Below the pieces are notes generated by a model that saw only the letters and a program-made list of their open reading frames with translations, searched no databases and was not told the origin of the DNA. A DNA stretch of 51,824 bases from positions 1-51,824 of the forward strand of contig UQIW01000019.1 of NCBI GenBank assembly GCA_900541235.1, given 5' to 3'. The translations under genes were made by a program, and so were the position numbers. Source of the stretch: an uncultured Collinsella sp. GTDB lineage: Bacteria; Actinomycetota; Coriobacteriia; Coriobacteriales; Coriobacteriaceae. The first letter of the stretch is position 1. Every line of letters starts with the position of its first letter. Positions 25,772-35,130 of the stretch are shown in pieces.

Positions 25772-26770
25772 TTGGCACGATCTTCGGGTTTCTCCACAAA
25801 TCTGAATACCAAGCGACAATCAACGGGTATGCGCCCGTTGATTGTTTTCAGCCTGATTTCGGTGTTGCTGCTCACGTTTTACATCCGCGAGGGCGAGGCA
25901 GGACCGATTCATGCCGTGCGTTCGGGCGTAACGACGATTACCTCGCCGGTGCGCTTTGTGGGTTCGGCTGTGGCGGCTCCCTTCAATGCGATCGGCAACG
26001 TGTTCTCTAACCTTACGGCGTCGCAGGACACGCTTGACGAGCTTAAGAAGCAAAACGAGGAACTGACCTCTAAGGTTGCTGAGCTCTCCGAGGCTCAAAA
26101 GACCGCTGAGCGTCTGGAGGGGCTGGTCGGCCTGCAGTCGACCTACAACCTCAAATCGACCGCAGCTCGTATCGTTGGTGCCTCGGGCGATGCCTGGACC
26201 TCGACCGTCACGATTGATAAGGGTTCTGCCGACGGGCTTACCATCAACATGCCTGTGACGAGTTCGGCCGGTGTTATCGGCCAGATTATCGAGGTATCGG
26301 CCAAAACGTCGACCGTGCGCTTGATTGGCGACGAGAACTCGGGCGTGTCCGCCATGGTGCAGGACACGCGCGCCCAGGGCATGCTGCAGGGTCAGGCTGA
26401 CGGCACGCTGCGTCTTGAGTACGTGAGCGTCGACTCCGATGTTAAGGTTGGCGACATCATCGTGACCTCGGGCATCGGTGGCGTGTTCCCCAAGGGTCTA
26501 CCGCTCGGCACCGTCTCGTCGGTTGAGAAATCGGCAAACGATGTGTACTACACCATTGTGGTGCGCGCTCAGACGACGGCCGAGAACAACGAGGAAGTGC
26601 TGGTCATTACCTCGCTGACCGACGAACAGTCGGCCTCGGATGAGGACGTGAGCACGGCCAACAGCACGCCGCAGGGAACGTCGCGCGATGCTGCGACCAA
26701 GACGAAGGACGAGAGCTCGGATGACAGTTCCGACACGTCCGAGACGACCGATTCCGGCTCGAGCGAATAG
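25772..26770 (+). CDS. mreC: Rod-shape determining protein MreC
   Basis: 332 residues from TTG 25772. A cytoplasmic N-terminus, one membrane helix at about 22-37, a coiled coil at about 85-118 (DTLDELKKQNEELTSKVAEL) and the beta-barrel MreC domain with GLTINMPVTSSAGVIGQI, TSTVRLIGDENSGVSAMV and IIVTSGIGGVFPKGLPLG. The last 60 residues are Ser/Asp/Thr-rich and disordered. MreC links MreB to the synthases outside the membrane. Confidence 0.93.
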   Translation: MARSSGFSTNLNTKRQSTGMRPLIVFSLISVLLLTFYIREGEAGPIHAVRSGVTTITSPVRFVGSAVAAPFNAIGNVFSNLTASQDTLDELKKQNEELTSKVAELSEAQKTAERLEGLVGLQSTYNLKSTAARIVGASGDAWTSTVTIDKGSADGLTINMPVTSSAGVIGQIIEVSAKTSTVRLIGDENSGVSAMVQDTRAQGMLQGQADGTLRLEYVSVDSDVKVGDIIVTSGIGGVFPKGLPLGTVSSVEKSANDVYYTIVVRAQTTAENNEEVLVITSLTDEQSASDEDVSTANSTPQGTSRDAATKTKDESSDDSSDTSETTDSGSSE

Positions 26771-26781
26771 GGGGCATGTCC

Positions 26782-27348
26782 ATGGATCTACACGAGCAGG
26801 GGATGAGCTCCCGCACGTTTGTGATCGCCGCCATTGTGTGCGTGCTGCTGCAGGCAGGCCTGGCACCGCAGATCTCCATTGCGGGCGGTCGCGTCAACTT
26901 CATGATTATCCTGGTGTGCCTAAGCGTGTTCTCGGGCGACCCGACCCGTGCCGTCGTGTGCGGTTTTTGCAGCGGCTTGTTCTATGACCTGTCCGCTGCC
27001 GTGCCGGTGGGCGTTATGTCGCTTCTGCTGACCGTGGGTTCTTTTGCCCTGGTGCACAGCGCCGTCGGTCAGACGGGCGGTACCCCGAGTGCGCGCGGCG
27101 TCACTGTGGGCGCCTTTGCGCTCGTCATTAATGTGATCTACAGCATCATCTTGCTGTTTATGGGTTTGGAGACGAGCTTTGTCGTGGCGATCTTCGGCCA
27201 TGCGCTGCCGTCCTCGATCCTGACGGGTCTGGTTGCCATTCCGTTTTTGATGTCCGGCGTCGTGCCGCAGTCCGGCTATGGATTCTCCGCACGTGGCGGA
27301 CGCCAGGCGGGTATGCGCTTTAAGCCCAAGACCCGCAAGCTCAAATAG
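26782..27348 (+). CDS. mreD: Rod-shape determining protein MreD
   Basis: About 188 residues with five to six hydrophobic helices: VIAAIVCVLLQAGL, FMIILVCLSVFSG, a central GFCSGLFYDLSAAVPVGVM matching the MreD signature, and later helices. A basic tail (RFKPKTRKLK) closes it. ATG 26782 was preferred because GGGGG sits 7 bases before it; an ATG at 26776 is only one base from that purine run. The position between mreC and the PBP2 gene supports the call. Confidence 0.88.
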   Translation: MDLHEQGMSSRTFVIAAIVCVLLQAGLAPQISIAGGRVNFMIILVCLSVFSGDPTRAVVCGFCSGLFYDLSAAVPVGVMSLLLTVGSFALVHSAVGQTGGTPSARGVTVGAFALVINVIYSIILLFMGLETSFVVAIFGHALPSSILTGLVAIPFLMSGVVPQSGYGFSARGGRQAGMRFKPKTRKLK

Positions 27349-27361
27349 GGGAGGCCCGTAG

Positions 27362-29431
27362 ATGTCTTCCCAGTTGACGGTTATTATCGCCGGTATCGTG
27401 CTGGTTGTGGCCATCGTGGTCGCGCTGGTCATCATGCGTCGCGGCGATTCCCGTTTTACCTACGATACGCAGCATGGAACGGCCCCGCGCGCCACCGAGG
27501 GCGAGGGCAATACCGCGGCGACCGCCTTTAAGGGCCGCTTTTCCATCCTCACCACGGGTGTGGGCGCGATGTTTGCGGCGCTCGCCGTCAAGCTGTGGGG
27601 CATGCAGATGGTCTCGTCGGACTATTACGAGAAACAGGCCAATAGTAATCAGACTCGCACCGTTACAACACCCGCTGTGCGCGGTCGCATCCTCGACCGC
27701 AATGGCGTGGCGCTTGTCCAGAACCGTCCCTCACTGGCTGTCGTGGCCTACCGCGACCTTGCCGAGGATGAGGTTCTGGTTCGCCATCTTGCCAACGTGC
27801 TTGGAATGCCTTACGTGGCGGTCCTTCGCAATATTCAGGACAATACAGAGGGCGCCCAGAGCCTGCATACCATCGCGACGGACGTCCGTCGCTCCACGGT
27901 TGCCTATATTCAGGAGCATGCCGGCGAGTTCCCGGGCGTCAAGATTGCCGAGCGTACCGAGCGCCAGTATCCATATGGCGAGACGGCATGTCATATCTTG
28001 GGCTATACCGGCACCATTACCTCCGAGCAGCTCGAGGCCCAGAATAAGAAAACCTCTGGCGATGATGATGCTTCTGCTGGCAAGATTACGTACCAGTCGG
28101 GCGATATCGTGGGCCAGGCGGGCGTTGAGAGCTACTACGAAAACCTGCTGCAGGGTATTCGTGGCGAGCAGACCGTCAAGGTCGATGCCTCGGGCAATGT
28201 GACCGGTCAGGCCGGCGCCGTGCCCGCGAAGGCCGGCTCCGACATTAAGCTCACGCTCGACCTTAAGATCCAGCAGGCCTGTGAGACGGCGCTGGCGAGC
28301 GCTATCGAGCTTGCCAAGACCACTGGCTACAGCAATGCCGGCAACGGCGCTGTGGTGTGTCTCGATCCCAACAATGGCGAGATCTTGGGCATGGCGAGCG
28401 AGCCCAAGTTCGATCCGTCCGTCTTTATCGGTGGCGTCTCAAACGACGTGTGGACCGAGCTCAATGATGACAAGGGTTCGCACCCGCTGCTCAACCGCGC
28501 CATTAGCGGACAGTACATGTCGGCCTCGACCATCAAGCCGCTCTCGGCGCTGGCCGGTCTTGAGTTTGGAACCTACACTTCAACGCAGACAACCAACTGC
28601 ACGGGCTATTGGACGGGCCTGGGCAAGGCTTGGGGCAAGCGCTGCTGGCTGACGTCTGGCCACGGCACCATGACGCTGCAGTCGGGTATCGCCAACTCGT
28701 GCGACCCTGTCTTCTACGACATGGGCAAGGCGTTCTTTTATGACGAGCAACATCCCGAGGGCCTGCAGGAGGTCTTTCGTCGCTGGGGTCTAGGCAAGAC
28801 CTGCGGTATCGATCTGCCGAGTGAGGGCTCGGGCCGTATTCCCGATGCCGAGTGGAAAGAGTCGTACTTCACCGACGCCTCTGCCGAGGACCGCAAGTGG
28901 AATGCCGGCGATATGACCAACATTGCCATCGGCCAGGGCGACATCCTGGTGACGCCCCTGCAGATGGCGTGCGCCTATATGGGTCTTGCCAACGGCGGCA
29001 AACAGTACGTGCCTCACGTGTTTTTGTCTGCCGTGTCGCGCGATGGCGACGGCGATGCCTATAAGTACAACGGCAAGGGCAAGAAGAAGCGCCTGGAGGC
29101 CAAGATCAACAGCGATTCGGATTTGGCTCTTGTTCGCAACGGCATGCACGATGTGATTTACACGGCATCGACGTCCCTGGCGGCTCACTTTGGCACCCTG
29201 ACGCCGCAGGTATACGGCAAGTCGGGCACGGGCGAGAAAAGCGGCGAGGACGAATACGCTTGGTTCTGCGCCTATGCACCGGCCGATGACCCCAAGTATG
29301 TTATCGCTACTGTCCTGGAGCAGGGCGGCGGCGGCTCAGATACCGCGATGCATGTCGTGCGCGACGTGCTCGGCGTGATTTATGACGAGCCCGATACCTC
29401 TTCGGCCTCGGGCGATTCTTCGGTTCGATAG
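27362..29431 (+). CDS. mrdA: Class B penicillin-binding protein 2 (elongation transpeptidase)
   Basis: 689 residues. Active-site motifs are STIK (389-392, nucleophile Ser389), SCD (446-448) and KSGT (620-623). The pedestal domain has TPAVRGRILDRNGVAL and RQYPYGETACHILGYTG. It cross-links new peptidoglycan outside the membrane and is activated by MreC and RodA. An oddity: two hydrophobic segments, 5-25 and 61-80, precede the pedestal, where PBP2 proteins normally have one. The region between them is Thr/Ala-rich. ATG 27362 follows GGGGAGG. The rodA gene follows after 9 bases. Confidence 0.93.
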   Translation: MSSQLTVIIAGIVLVVAIVVALVIMRRGDSRFTYDTQHGTAPRATEGEGNTAATAFKGRFSILTTGVGAMFAALAVKLWGMQMVSSDYYEKQANSNQTRTVTTPAVRGRILDRNGVALVQNRPSLAVVAYRDLAEDEVLVRHLANVLGMPYVAVLRNIQDNTEGAQSLHTIATDVRRSTVAYIQEHAGEFPGVKIAERTERQYPYGETACHILGYTGTITSEQLEAQNKKTSGDDDASAGKITYQSGDIVGQAGVESYYENLLQGIRGEQTVKVDASGNVTGQAGAVPAKAGSDIKLTLDLKIQQACETALASAIELAKTTGYSNAGNGAVVCLDPNNGEILGMASEPKFDPSVFIGGVSNDVWTELNDDKGSHPLLNRAISGQYMSASTIKPLSALAGLEFGTYTSTQTTNCTGYWTGLGKAWGKRCWLTSGHGTMTLQSGIANSCDPVFYDMGKAFFYDEQHPEGLQEVFRRWGLGKTCGIDLPSEGSGRIPDAEWKESYFTDASAEDRKWNAGDMTNIAIGQGDILVTPLQMACAYMGLANGGKQYVPHVFLSAVSRDGDGDAYKYNGKGKKKRLEAKINSDSDLALVRNGMHDVIYTASTSLAAHFGTLTPQVYGKSGTGEKSGEDEYAWFCAYAPADDPKYVIATVLEQGGGGSDTAMHVVRDVLGVIYDEPDTSSASGDSSVR

Positions 29432-29440
29432 GAGGTTGCG

Positions 29441-30667
29441 ATGGATTTTTCTCCGGCGGATCTGTTCCGTTCAACCAAGACCGGCTCTCGCAGCAGCCTG
29501 GACCGTGTCAACAAGCAACTTTCGGCCTCGCGCGGCACGTTTCGCCAAAAGGTGCATATCGGTGTGCTCGTGGCTACTGTGGCGCTCGTCGCCTACGGTG
29601 CCATCATTATCTGGTCGGCTTCGCAGTTTAAGGCCGATGCTTCGTTCTCGCGCCATTTGCTGGGAATTGGCATCGGAGCGGTGCTGGCGGTGCTCGTCTG
29701 GCGAACCGACCTGCGCGGTATTTCCAATTTCTCGACGGCGTTGCTCGTCATCGACCTGATCGTGATCTTCTCGCCCAAGATTCCGGGTCTGTCCTATACG
29801 GGCGGTCTGGGCATGACGGGCTGGATCAAGATTCCCGGTATCGGCTTGACGTTCCAGCCGGTTGAGCTTGCCAAGCTCATCACCATCTTCTTTATTGCTA
29901 CGCTTGGCTCGCAGTATAACGGTCGCATCGATACCGTTCGCGACTACGTCAAGCTCTGCGGCATGCTGTCCATTCCGTTTTTGGCCGTCGTTGCCATGGG
30001 TGACCTGGGCTCGGGCCTGGTCGTGCTGGTTTCGGGCGCCATCGTCATCTGCATGAGCGGTGCACGCCGCGAATGGGTGCTGTCGACCCTGGCCCTGCTC
30101 GTGGGCCTGGTGGCCCTCGTCCTGGCGCTTGATTCGGTCTTTGATTCGTTGCTCGGCCACGATGTGCTCATCAAGCAGTATCAGATGAACCGTCTGACGG
30201 TCTTTATCGACCCCGATAATGCCGATTCGGACGATGCCTACAACCTGCAGCAGTCGCTTATCGCCGTTGGCTCGGGCGGCTTCTTTGGTAAGGGCCTGGG
30301 GCATGCGACGCAGTCGGCCGGCGGCTTTCTGCCTGAGTTCCACACCGACTTCGTCTTCGCCTTCCTGTCCGAGACCTTTGGCTTTTGCGGTTCCTTTTTG
30401 CTCCTGTGCCTCTACGTGCTGCTGATCTTTTCGACGATTCGCGTCGCCTTTAAGTGCGAGTCGCTGTTTTTGCGTCTTTCGTGTGTGGGCATCGTTGGCA
30501 TGTGGGCGTTCCAGACTTTCGAAAACATCGGCATGTGCATTGGCATGATGCCGATTACCGGTATTCCGCTACCGTTTATTAGCTTCGGTTCGTCTTCGAT
30601 GATGATTCAGCTGCTGACGGTGGGTATCGTACAATCCATATGGCGGCATCGTTCGGGCGCCGCGTAA
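29441..30667 (+). CDS. rodA: SEDS peptidoglycan glycosyltransferase RodA
   Basis: 408 residues with about ten membrane helices. A cytoplasmic N-terminal extension of some 35 residues comes first. The SEDS signatures GWIKIPGIGLTFQPVELAKL, VVAMGDLGSGLVVL, NRLTVFIDP, LQQSLIAVGSGGFFGKGLG, PEFHTDFVFAFLSETFGF and GIPLPFISFGSSSM are present. RodA polymerises lipid II with the partner PBP2 encoded upstream. FtsW is the alternative SEDS member, but the mre context favours RodA. Confidence 0.93.
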   Translation: MDFSPADLFRSTKTGSRSSLDRVNKQLSASRGTFRQKVHIGVLVATVALVAYGAIIIWSASQFKADASFSRHLLGIGIGAVLAVLVWRTDLRGISNFSTALLVIDLIVIFSPKIPGLSYTGGLGMTGWIKIPGIGLTFQPVELAKLITIFFIATLGSQYNGRIDTVRDYVKLCGMLSIPFLAVVAMGDLGSGLVVLVSGAIVICMSGARREWVLSTLALLVGLVALVLALDSVFDSLLGHDVLIKQYQMNRLTVFIDPDNADSDDAYNLQQSLIAVGSGGFFGKGLGHATQSAGGFLPEFHTDFVFAFLSETFGFCGSFLLLCLYVLLIFSTIRVAFKCESLFLRLSCVGIVGMWAFQTFENIGMCIGMMPITGIPLPFISFGSSSMMIQLLTVGIVQSIWRHRSGAA

Positions 30668-30685
30668 CCGCTGGAGGGGTTTGCC

Positions 30686-31615
30686 ATGAAAATTCCCGTA
30701 GATAAGCTGACCCGCGCTTTTAAGATGGGCGCGTCCGTTAAGAAGGATTCCGATACGCCGGTGCGCGTCTCGGTCTATCTGGATTCGTCCGCCTCGCGCT
30801 TTCTGGCCGAGACGGTGCGTGACGCCTTTGTGCCGCAGACGACCTCGGGCATTGTGCGCGTCGAGCGTCTGGGGGAGGAGCGAATTGCCCCAAAGACCGA
30901 TACCGATGTGGTGCTGGTGCTCTCGTGTGGTTCCGACCGCTTGGAGAGTGCCGTGCAGGAGCTCGTGATCGCCGGCGCGCCCGTGTGCGTGCTTGCCGAG
31001 TCTGCTGTGGAGGTGCCGTTTATCGAGGAGTCTACGCCCATGCTCGGCGTGGTAGCGGCAACCGATAAGACGTATCTGCTCGAGACGCTTGCCCGCTGGA
31101 TTCTCGATCGCACCGACAAGGAAACGGCTTTTGCGGCGAACTTTGCCTTCATGCGCATCGCTGCGGCCAATCGTATCATCACCTCGTGCGCGCTCACCAA
31201 TATGGCGACCGGTGCGCTGGTGTTTTTGCCGGGCGCCGATTATCCCGTTATGGCGCTGGCGCAGGTGGGCATGCTCTTTGAGCTCGCTGCCGTCTTTGGA
31301 CGCGGCATTAAGCCCGAGCGCGGCTACGAGGTCGCGGGCGTGCTTGCCGGCGGTCTTGTGATCCGAGCGGTCACCCGCGCACTTGTCAAGCAGACGCCGC
31401 ATATTGGGTTTGCCGTCAAGGCGCTCACTGCTGCCGCGGGCACCTATGGCATGGGCCGTGCGCTCGTTTCGCTCTACGAGCGCGATGTCGACTACAGCCG
31501 TGCCAACGAGGTGGTCACTGCCACGTTCTCCCGCGTTCGCGATCTGGTGACCACGGTCGCGGGCGCTACCCGTCCTATGGCGTCCTATCAGGACGCATCA
31601 GATCTCGCTGCTTAG
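30686..31615 (+). CDS. DUF697-family membrane-associated protein
   Basis: 309 residues. The N-terminal 120 residues carry VRVSVYLDSSASRFLAETV and look like a small alpha/beta domain. The C-terminal half matches the DUF697 pattern: IRIAAANRIITSCALTNMATG-like helices, FLPGADYPVMALAQVGML, and a final hydrophobic segment GFAVKALTAAAGTYGMG. DUF697 is found with YcjF-type and GTPase-linked membrane proteins; its function is unknown. It follows rodA by 18 bases and precedes the radical-SAM pair by 10, so it is probably in the same transcript. Confidence 0.7.
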   Translation: MKIPVDKLTRAFKMGASVKKDSDTPVRVSVYLDSSASRFLAETVRDAFVPQTTSGIVRVERLGEERIAPKTDTDVVLVLSCGSDRLESAVQELVIAGAPVCVLAESAVEVPFIEESTPMLGVVAATDKTYLLETLARWILDRTDKETAFAANFAFMRIAAANRIITSCALTNMATGALVFLPGADYPVMALAQVGMLFELAAVFGRGIKPERGYEVAGVLAGGLVIRAVTRALVKQTPHIGFAVKALTAAAGTYGMGRALVSLYERDVDYSRANEVVTATFSRVRDLVTTVAGATRPMASYQDASDLAA

Positions 31616-31625
31616 GGGTTTTCCG

Positions 31626-33503
31626 TTGCGCGTTGCATACCAAGACTGTTTTCATTTAATTGAGCCGTTGCTCGCCAAGGTCGAGAAGCCGAGTCGCTAT
31701 ATCGATCACGAGTGGGGCACGCTTTCCAAGGCCGATGCCGATTACCGCTGCTGCATGATCTATCCCGATGTCTACGAGGTGGGCCTGCCCAACCAGGGCA
31801 TCGCCATTCTCTACAACATCCTTAATCAGGCCGAGGGCATTTCCTGCGAGCGCGGCTATGTGCCGTGGCCCGATATGGGCGATGCCATGCGCGAGGCTGG
31901 TATCCCGCTGCTGTCGCTCGAGGGCGCAGCGCCCGTGGCCTCGTTTGATATCGTCGGTATGCACGTGCCGCACGAGATGGCCGTGACAAACTTTCTCGAG
32001 GCGCTCGATCTCGCTGGCATTCCGCTGCTTGCGGCCGACCGCACCGAGGACGACCCCATCATCATTGCCGGTGGCCCCTCGGTCTATAACCCCGAGCCGT
32101 ATGCGGCCTTCTTTGATGCCATTCTGATCGGCGAGGGCGAGGAGTCGCTGCTCGAGGTTTGCCAACTGCATCGTCGTCTGCGCGATGAGGGCGTCTCGCG
32201 CGCTCGGATTGTCGAGCAGCTCGCGACGGTCGATGGCACCTATGTACCGTCGCTCTACGAGGTGCGCCACGATGAGCCTTGCTCTCCGCACGGCTATACC
32301 GTGCCGCGTGAGGGCAAAGACGTCCCGCCGGTGGTCTACAAGCGCGTCGTTGAGGACTTTGGCGCTACCAATCCTCTGTCGCAGTCGTGCGTGCCTTACG
32401 CACAGCTCGTTCACGACCGCCTGTCTATCGAGATTCTGCGCGGTTGTGCCCGCGGCTGCCGTTTTTGCCAGGCTGGCATGACCTATCGTCCGGTGCGCGA
32501 GCGCTCGGCCGACCAGATTGTGTCCTCGGTGATCCAGGGCCTGGAAAAGACCGGCTACGACGAGGTGTCGCTCACTTCGCTTTCTACCACCGACCACTCC
32601 TGCATCCGCGATGTGCTCGGCAGGCTCAACCGCCGCCTGGAGGATACGGGTATTCGCGTATCCATTCCCTCACAGCGCCTGGATTCGTTTGGCGTGGATA
32701 TGGCTGAGTCGGTCGCCGGCGAAAAGAAGGGCGGCCTGACGTTTGCCCCCGAGGCCGGCAGCCAGCGCATGCGCGACATCATCAACAAGAATGTGACCGA
32801 GGAGGACTTGGACCGTGCGGCCAAGGCGGCCTTCGAGGCTGGTTGGAACCGCATGAAGCTCTACTTTATGATGGGGCTTCCTGGCGAGCGCGACGAGGAT
32901 ATCGTGGCTATCGCCAACCTGGCCGACCACGTGCTCGAGCTCGGCCGCTCCGTGGTTCCCAAGGCGCGTCGCGGCTCCATCTCGGTGTCCATCTCGGTGT
33001 CGGTGTTTATCCCCAAGGCCGCCACGCCGTTCCAATGGTGCCCGCAGCTCGATTACGACGACGTCAAGCGCCGTCAGAAGCTGCTCATTACGAGCGTTCG
33101 TAACCGTGCGGTCCGCGTTCACTACCACGATGCCGAGACCTCGCTCGTCGAGGCCGCGCTGTCCCGCGCCGGTCGCGACATGACGCCGGTCATCATCGAC
33201 GCCTGGCGTGCGGGCTCGCGTTTTGACGCCTGGGTGGAGCATTTTTCGCTCGACAACTGGAAGTCGGCTGCGGCCAAAAACGGTATCGATCTCAACGAGC
33301 TCGTGCACCTGCCCTACGAACTGGACTGGCGCCTGCCCTGGGAGCACGTGAGTCCCGGCTGCTCGCGCGGCTTCCTCGAGCGCGAATACCGCCGCTCGCT
33401 GGAGGGTGTCACGACCCCCGACTGTACCCGTACGTCGTGCACCGGCTGCGGAATCTGCCCCACGCTCCACGCCAAGAACGTATTGGTGGGTGATCGCGCA
33501 TGA
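31626..33503 (+). CDS. B12-binding-type radical SAM protein (TIGR03960-like)
   Basis: 625 residues. The N-terminal part (about 40-180) resembles a cobalamin-binding domain as in related families (MIYPDVYEVGLPNQGIAILY, DDPIIIAGGPSVYNPEPYA). The radical-SAM core follows with C274, C278 and C281 (RGCARGCRFCQAG), FAPEAGSQRMRDIIN and KLYFMMGLPGERDEDI. A Cys cluster (DCTRTSCTGCGICP) lies at the C-terminus. The start is TTG 31626. The partner gene overlaps by four bases. This pair commonly sits upstream of rplU-rpmA, as here. A role in RNA or ribosomal-protein modification has been suspected from context only. Confidence 0.85.
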   Translation: MRVAYQDCFHLIEPLLAKVEKPSRYIDHEWGTLSKADADYRCCMIYPDVYEVGLPNQGIAILYNILNQAEGISCERGYVPWPDMGDAMREAGIPLLSLEGAAPVASFDIVGMHVPHEMAVTNFLEALDLAGIPLLAADRTEDDPIIIAGGPSVYNPEPYAAFFDAILIGEGEESLLEVCQLHRRLRDEGVSRARIVEQLATVDGTYVPSLYEVRHDEPCSPHGYTVPREGKDVPPVVYKRVVEDFGATNPLSQSCVPYAQLVHDRLSIEILRGCARGCRFCQAGMTYRPVRERSADQIVSSVIQGLEKTGYDEVSLTSLSTTDHSCIRDVLGRLNRRLEDTGIRVSIPSQRLDSFGVDMAESVAGEKKGGLTFAPEAGSQRMRDIINKNVTEEDLDRAAKAAFEAGWNRMKLYFMMGLPGERDEDIVAIANLADHVLELGRSVVPKARRGSISVSISVSVFIPKAATPFQWCPQLDYDDVKRRQKLLITSVRNRAVRVHYHDAETSLVEAALSRAGRDMTPVIIDAWRAGSRFDAWVEHFSLDNWKSAAAKNGIDLNELVHLPYELDWRLPWEHVSPGCSRGFLEREYRRSLEGVTTPDCTRTSCTGCGICPTLHAKNVLVGDRA

Positions 33504-34312
33504 GTGAGCGCCTGACCGACAACTCCACGCTCTTTAGGCTTCGCGTTCGCTATGGCAAGCGCGACCGTCTTAAGTACCTGGGCCATCTCGAAGTGATTCA
33601 TACCATTGAGCGCATCGTGCGTCGCGCGGGGCTGCCCTATGCTGTGACGCAGGGCTTCTCTCCGCACATGCGCGTGGGCTTTTCGTCGGCGCTGCCGGTG
33701 GGAACGTCGTCGACCTGCGAGTGGTATGACCTGTTTATGACCGAGTTCGTCGCGCTCGACGAGGCATTTGAGCGCCTGGCGGCGGCATCTCCGGCCGATC
33801 TGGCCCCCATCGAGGCGGCATACATCGACGTGCGCACGCCGGCGCTGACGGCGCAACTCACGCGTCTGTCGTACCGCATCGACCTGCATCTGAATCCCGA
33901 CGCGCCGGCCTCCGCCGACGAGGTGCGTCGTGCTATCGATACGCTGCGCGCGGGCCACGGCATCGACTACGCACGCGGTAAGAAGAGCAAGCGTCTAGAC
34001 CTTGACCACACTCTGGTGGGCTATGAGCTTAAGGCAGGGGAGCGCCCGGGCCATCTGGTGCTCATGCTCGACACCCATGCCGACAACGAAGGGTCCATGC
34101 GTCCGGAAATTTTGCTTTCTGCCGCTGATGTTTTGTTGCAGGGCTTGACCCCGGGCGTCGATGCACCTATTGTTTCCACCGGTATGCAAGACCTCGTGAC
34201 CATCTGCTCCTACGATGTCGAGCGTCAGAATCAAGCATGCGAGGACGACGAGGGCCGACTCGTCAGCCCCATACCTGTGCGAACTTGTGGATTTGCTCCA
34301 CATACTCGTTGA
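33500..34312 (+). CDS. Radical-SAM-linked DUF2344 protein (TIGR03936-like)
   Basis: 270 residues. RLRVRYGKRDRLKYLGHLEV, RIVRRAGLPYAVTQGFSPHM and VGFSSALPVGTSS match the DUF2344/TIGR03936 pattern. The ATG overlaps the stop of the radical-SAM gene (ATGA), so the products are probably made in equal amounts and act together. Some bacteria carry the two as one fused protein. Its stop overlaps the -35 of the rplU promoter. No RNase G gene intervenes, although it often does in this neighbourhood. Confidence 0.82.
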   Translation: MSERLTDNSTLFRLRVRYGKRDRLKYLGHLEVIHTIERIVRRAGLPYAVTQGFSPHMRVGFSSALPVGTSSTCEWYDLFMTEFVALDEAFERLAAASPADLAPIEAAYIDVRTPALTAQLTRLSYRIDLHLNPDAPASADEVRRAIDTLRAGHGIDYARGKKSKRLDLDHTLVGYELKAGERPGHLVLMLDTHADNEGSMRPEILLSAADVLLQGLTPGVDAPIVSTGMQDLVTICSYDVERQNQACEDDEGRLVSPIPVRTCGFAPHTR

Positions 34313-34337
34313 CGGGGGTATTATCGCCTGCTACTAT
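34309..34337 (+). promoter_or_regulatory. Promoter of rplU-rpmA
   Basis: TTGACG (34309-34314), a 17-base spacer and TACTAT (34332-34337). The predicted start near 34344 leaves a leader of about 36 bases. Confidence 0.75.
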
Positions 34338-34379
34338 ATTCGGCTGTTGCACTAACTGATGCATGAAGGGCAAGTAAAC

Positions 34380-34754
34380 ATGTACGCAATCGTTAACACG
34401 GGCGGCAAGCAGTACAAGGTCGCCACCGACGATGTCATCACCGTCGAGAAGATCGAGGGCAATGAGGGCGACAAGATCACCCTGCCGGTTATCTTCCTCA
34501 ACGATGGTAAGAAGATCGTCACCGATCCCGACAAGCTGGCCAAGGCCAAGGTTACCGCTCAGATCGTTGAGCAGTTCAAGGGCGAGAAGCAGCTGGTCTT
34601 CAAGTTCCACAAGCGCAAGCGCTATCGTCGTCTGAAGGGTCACCGTCAGCAGCTCACCAAGCTGAAGATCGTGAAGGTTCAGGCTACCTCCCGCGCCAAG
34701 AAGGCTGTCAAGGCAGAGGCTGAGGCTGTTGCCGAGGCTCCCGTCGCCGAGTAG
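34380..34754 (+). CDS. rplU: 50S ribosomal protein L21
   Basis: 124 residues. MYAIVNTGGKQYKV at the N-terminus and FKFHKRKRYRRLKGHRQQLT are diagnostic. A Lys/Ala/Glu-rich tail of about 20 residues extends beyond the usual end. ATG 34380 was chosen because the conserved protein begins here and GAAGGG lies upstream; the frame continues 7 codons further. L21 is followed by rpmA, the normal order. Confidence 0.97.
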   Translation: MYAIVNTGGKQYKVATDDVITVEKIEGNEGDKITLPVIFLNDGKKIVTDPDKLAKAKVTAQIVEQFKGEKQLVFKFHKRKRYRRLKGHRQQLTKLKIVKVQATSRAKKAVKAEAEAVAEAPVAE

Positions 34755-34787
34755 ATTACACTCGTAACGAAAGAGTAGGTATACACA

Positions 34788-35045
34788 ATGGCACACAAAA
34801 AAGGACTCGGTTCCTCCCGTAATGGCCGTGACTCCCGCGGTCAGCGCCTTGGCACGAAGCGCTATGCCGGCCAGACGGTAACCACGGGCACGATTCTCGT
34901 CCGTCAGCACGGCACGCACATCCACCCGGGTGAGAACGTTGGCCGTGGCAAGGACGACACGCTGTTCGCGCTGGTCGACGGTACCGTTGAGTTCCACAAG
35001 GGTATCAAGCACAGGGTCAGCGTACGCCCGCTCGCGAACGCGTAA
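34788..35045 (+). CDS. rpmA: 50S ribosomal protein L27
   Basis: 85 residues. MAHKKGLGSSRNGRDSRGQR, KRYAGQTVTTGTILVRQHGT and HPGENVGRGKDDTLFAL are diagnostic. The N-terminus begins directly with MAHKKG. It lacks the cleavable extension found in many Firmicutes, so no Prp-type protease is needed. It binds near the peptidyl-transferase centre. Confidence 0.98.
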   Translation: MAHKKGLGSSRNGRDSRGQRLGTKRYAGQTVTTGTILVRQHGTHIHPGENVGRGKDDTLFALVDGTVEFHKGIKHRVSVRPLANA

Positions 35046-35070
35046 TTCACCCTTCATAGAGCACATATGT

Positions 35071-35114
35071 GGGAGGCACTTGAGTTTTAGGATTCAAGGG
35101 TCTCCCTCTTTTTT
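35071..35114 (+). terminator. Intrinsic terminator between rpmA and obgE
   Basis: A 13-bp stem with outer GGGAG / CTCCC (one wobble, one mismatch) is followed by TCTTTTTT. The obgE SD begins directly after the T-run. Confidence 0.85.
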
Positions 35115-35130
35115 GTAGGAGGCGATTCTG

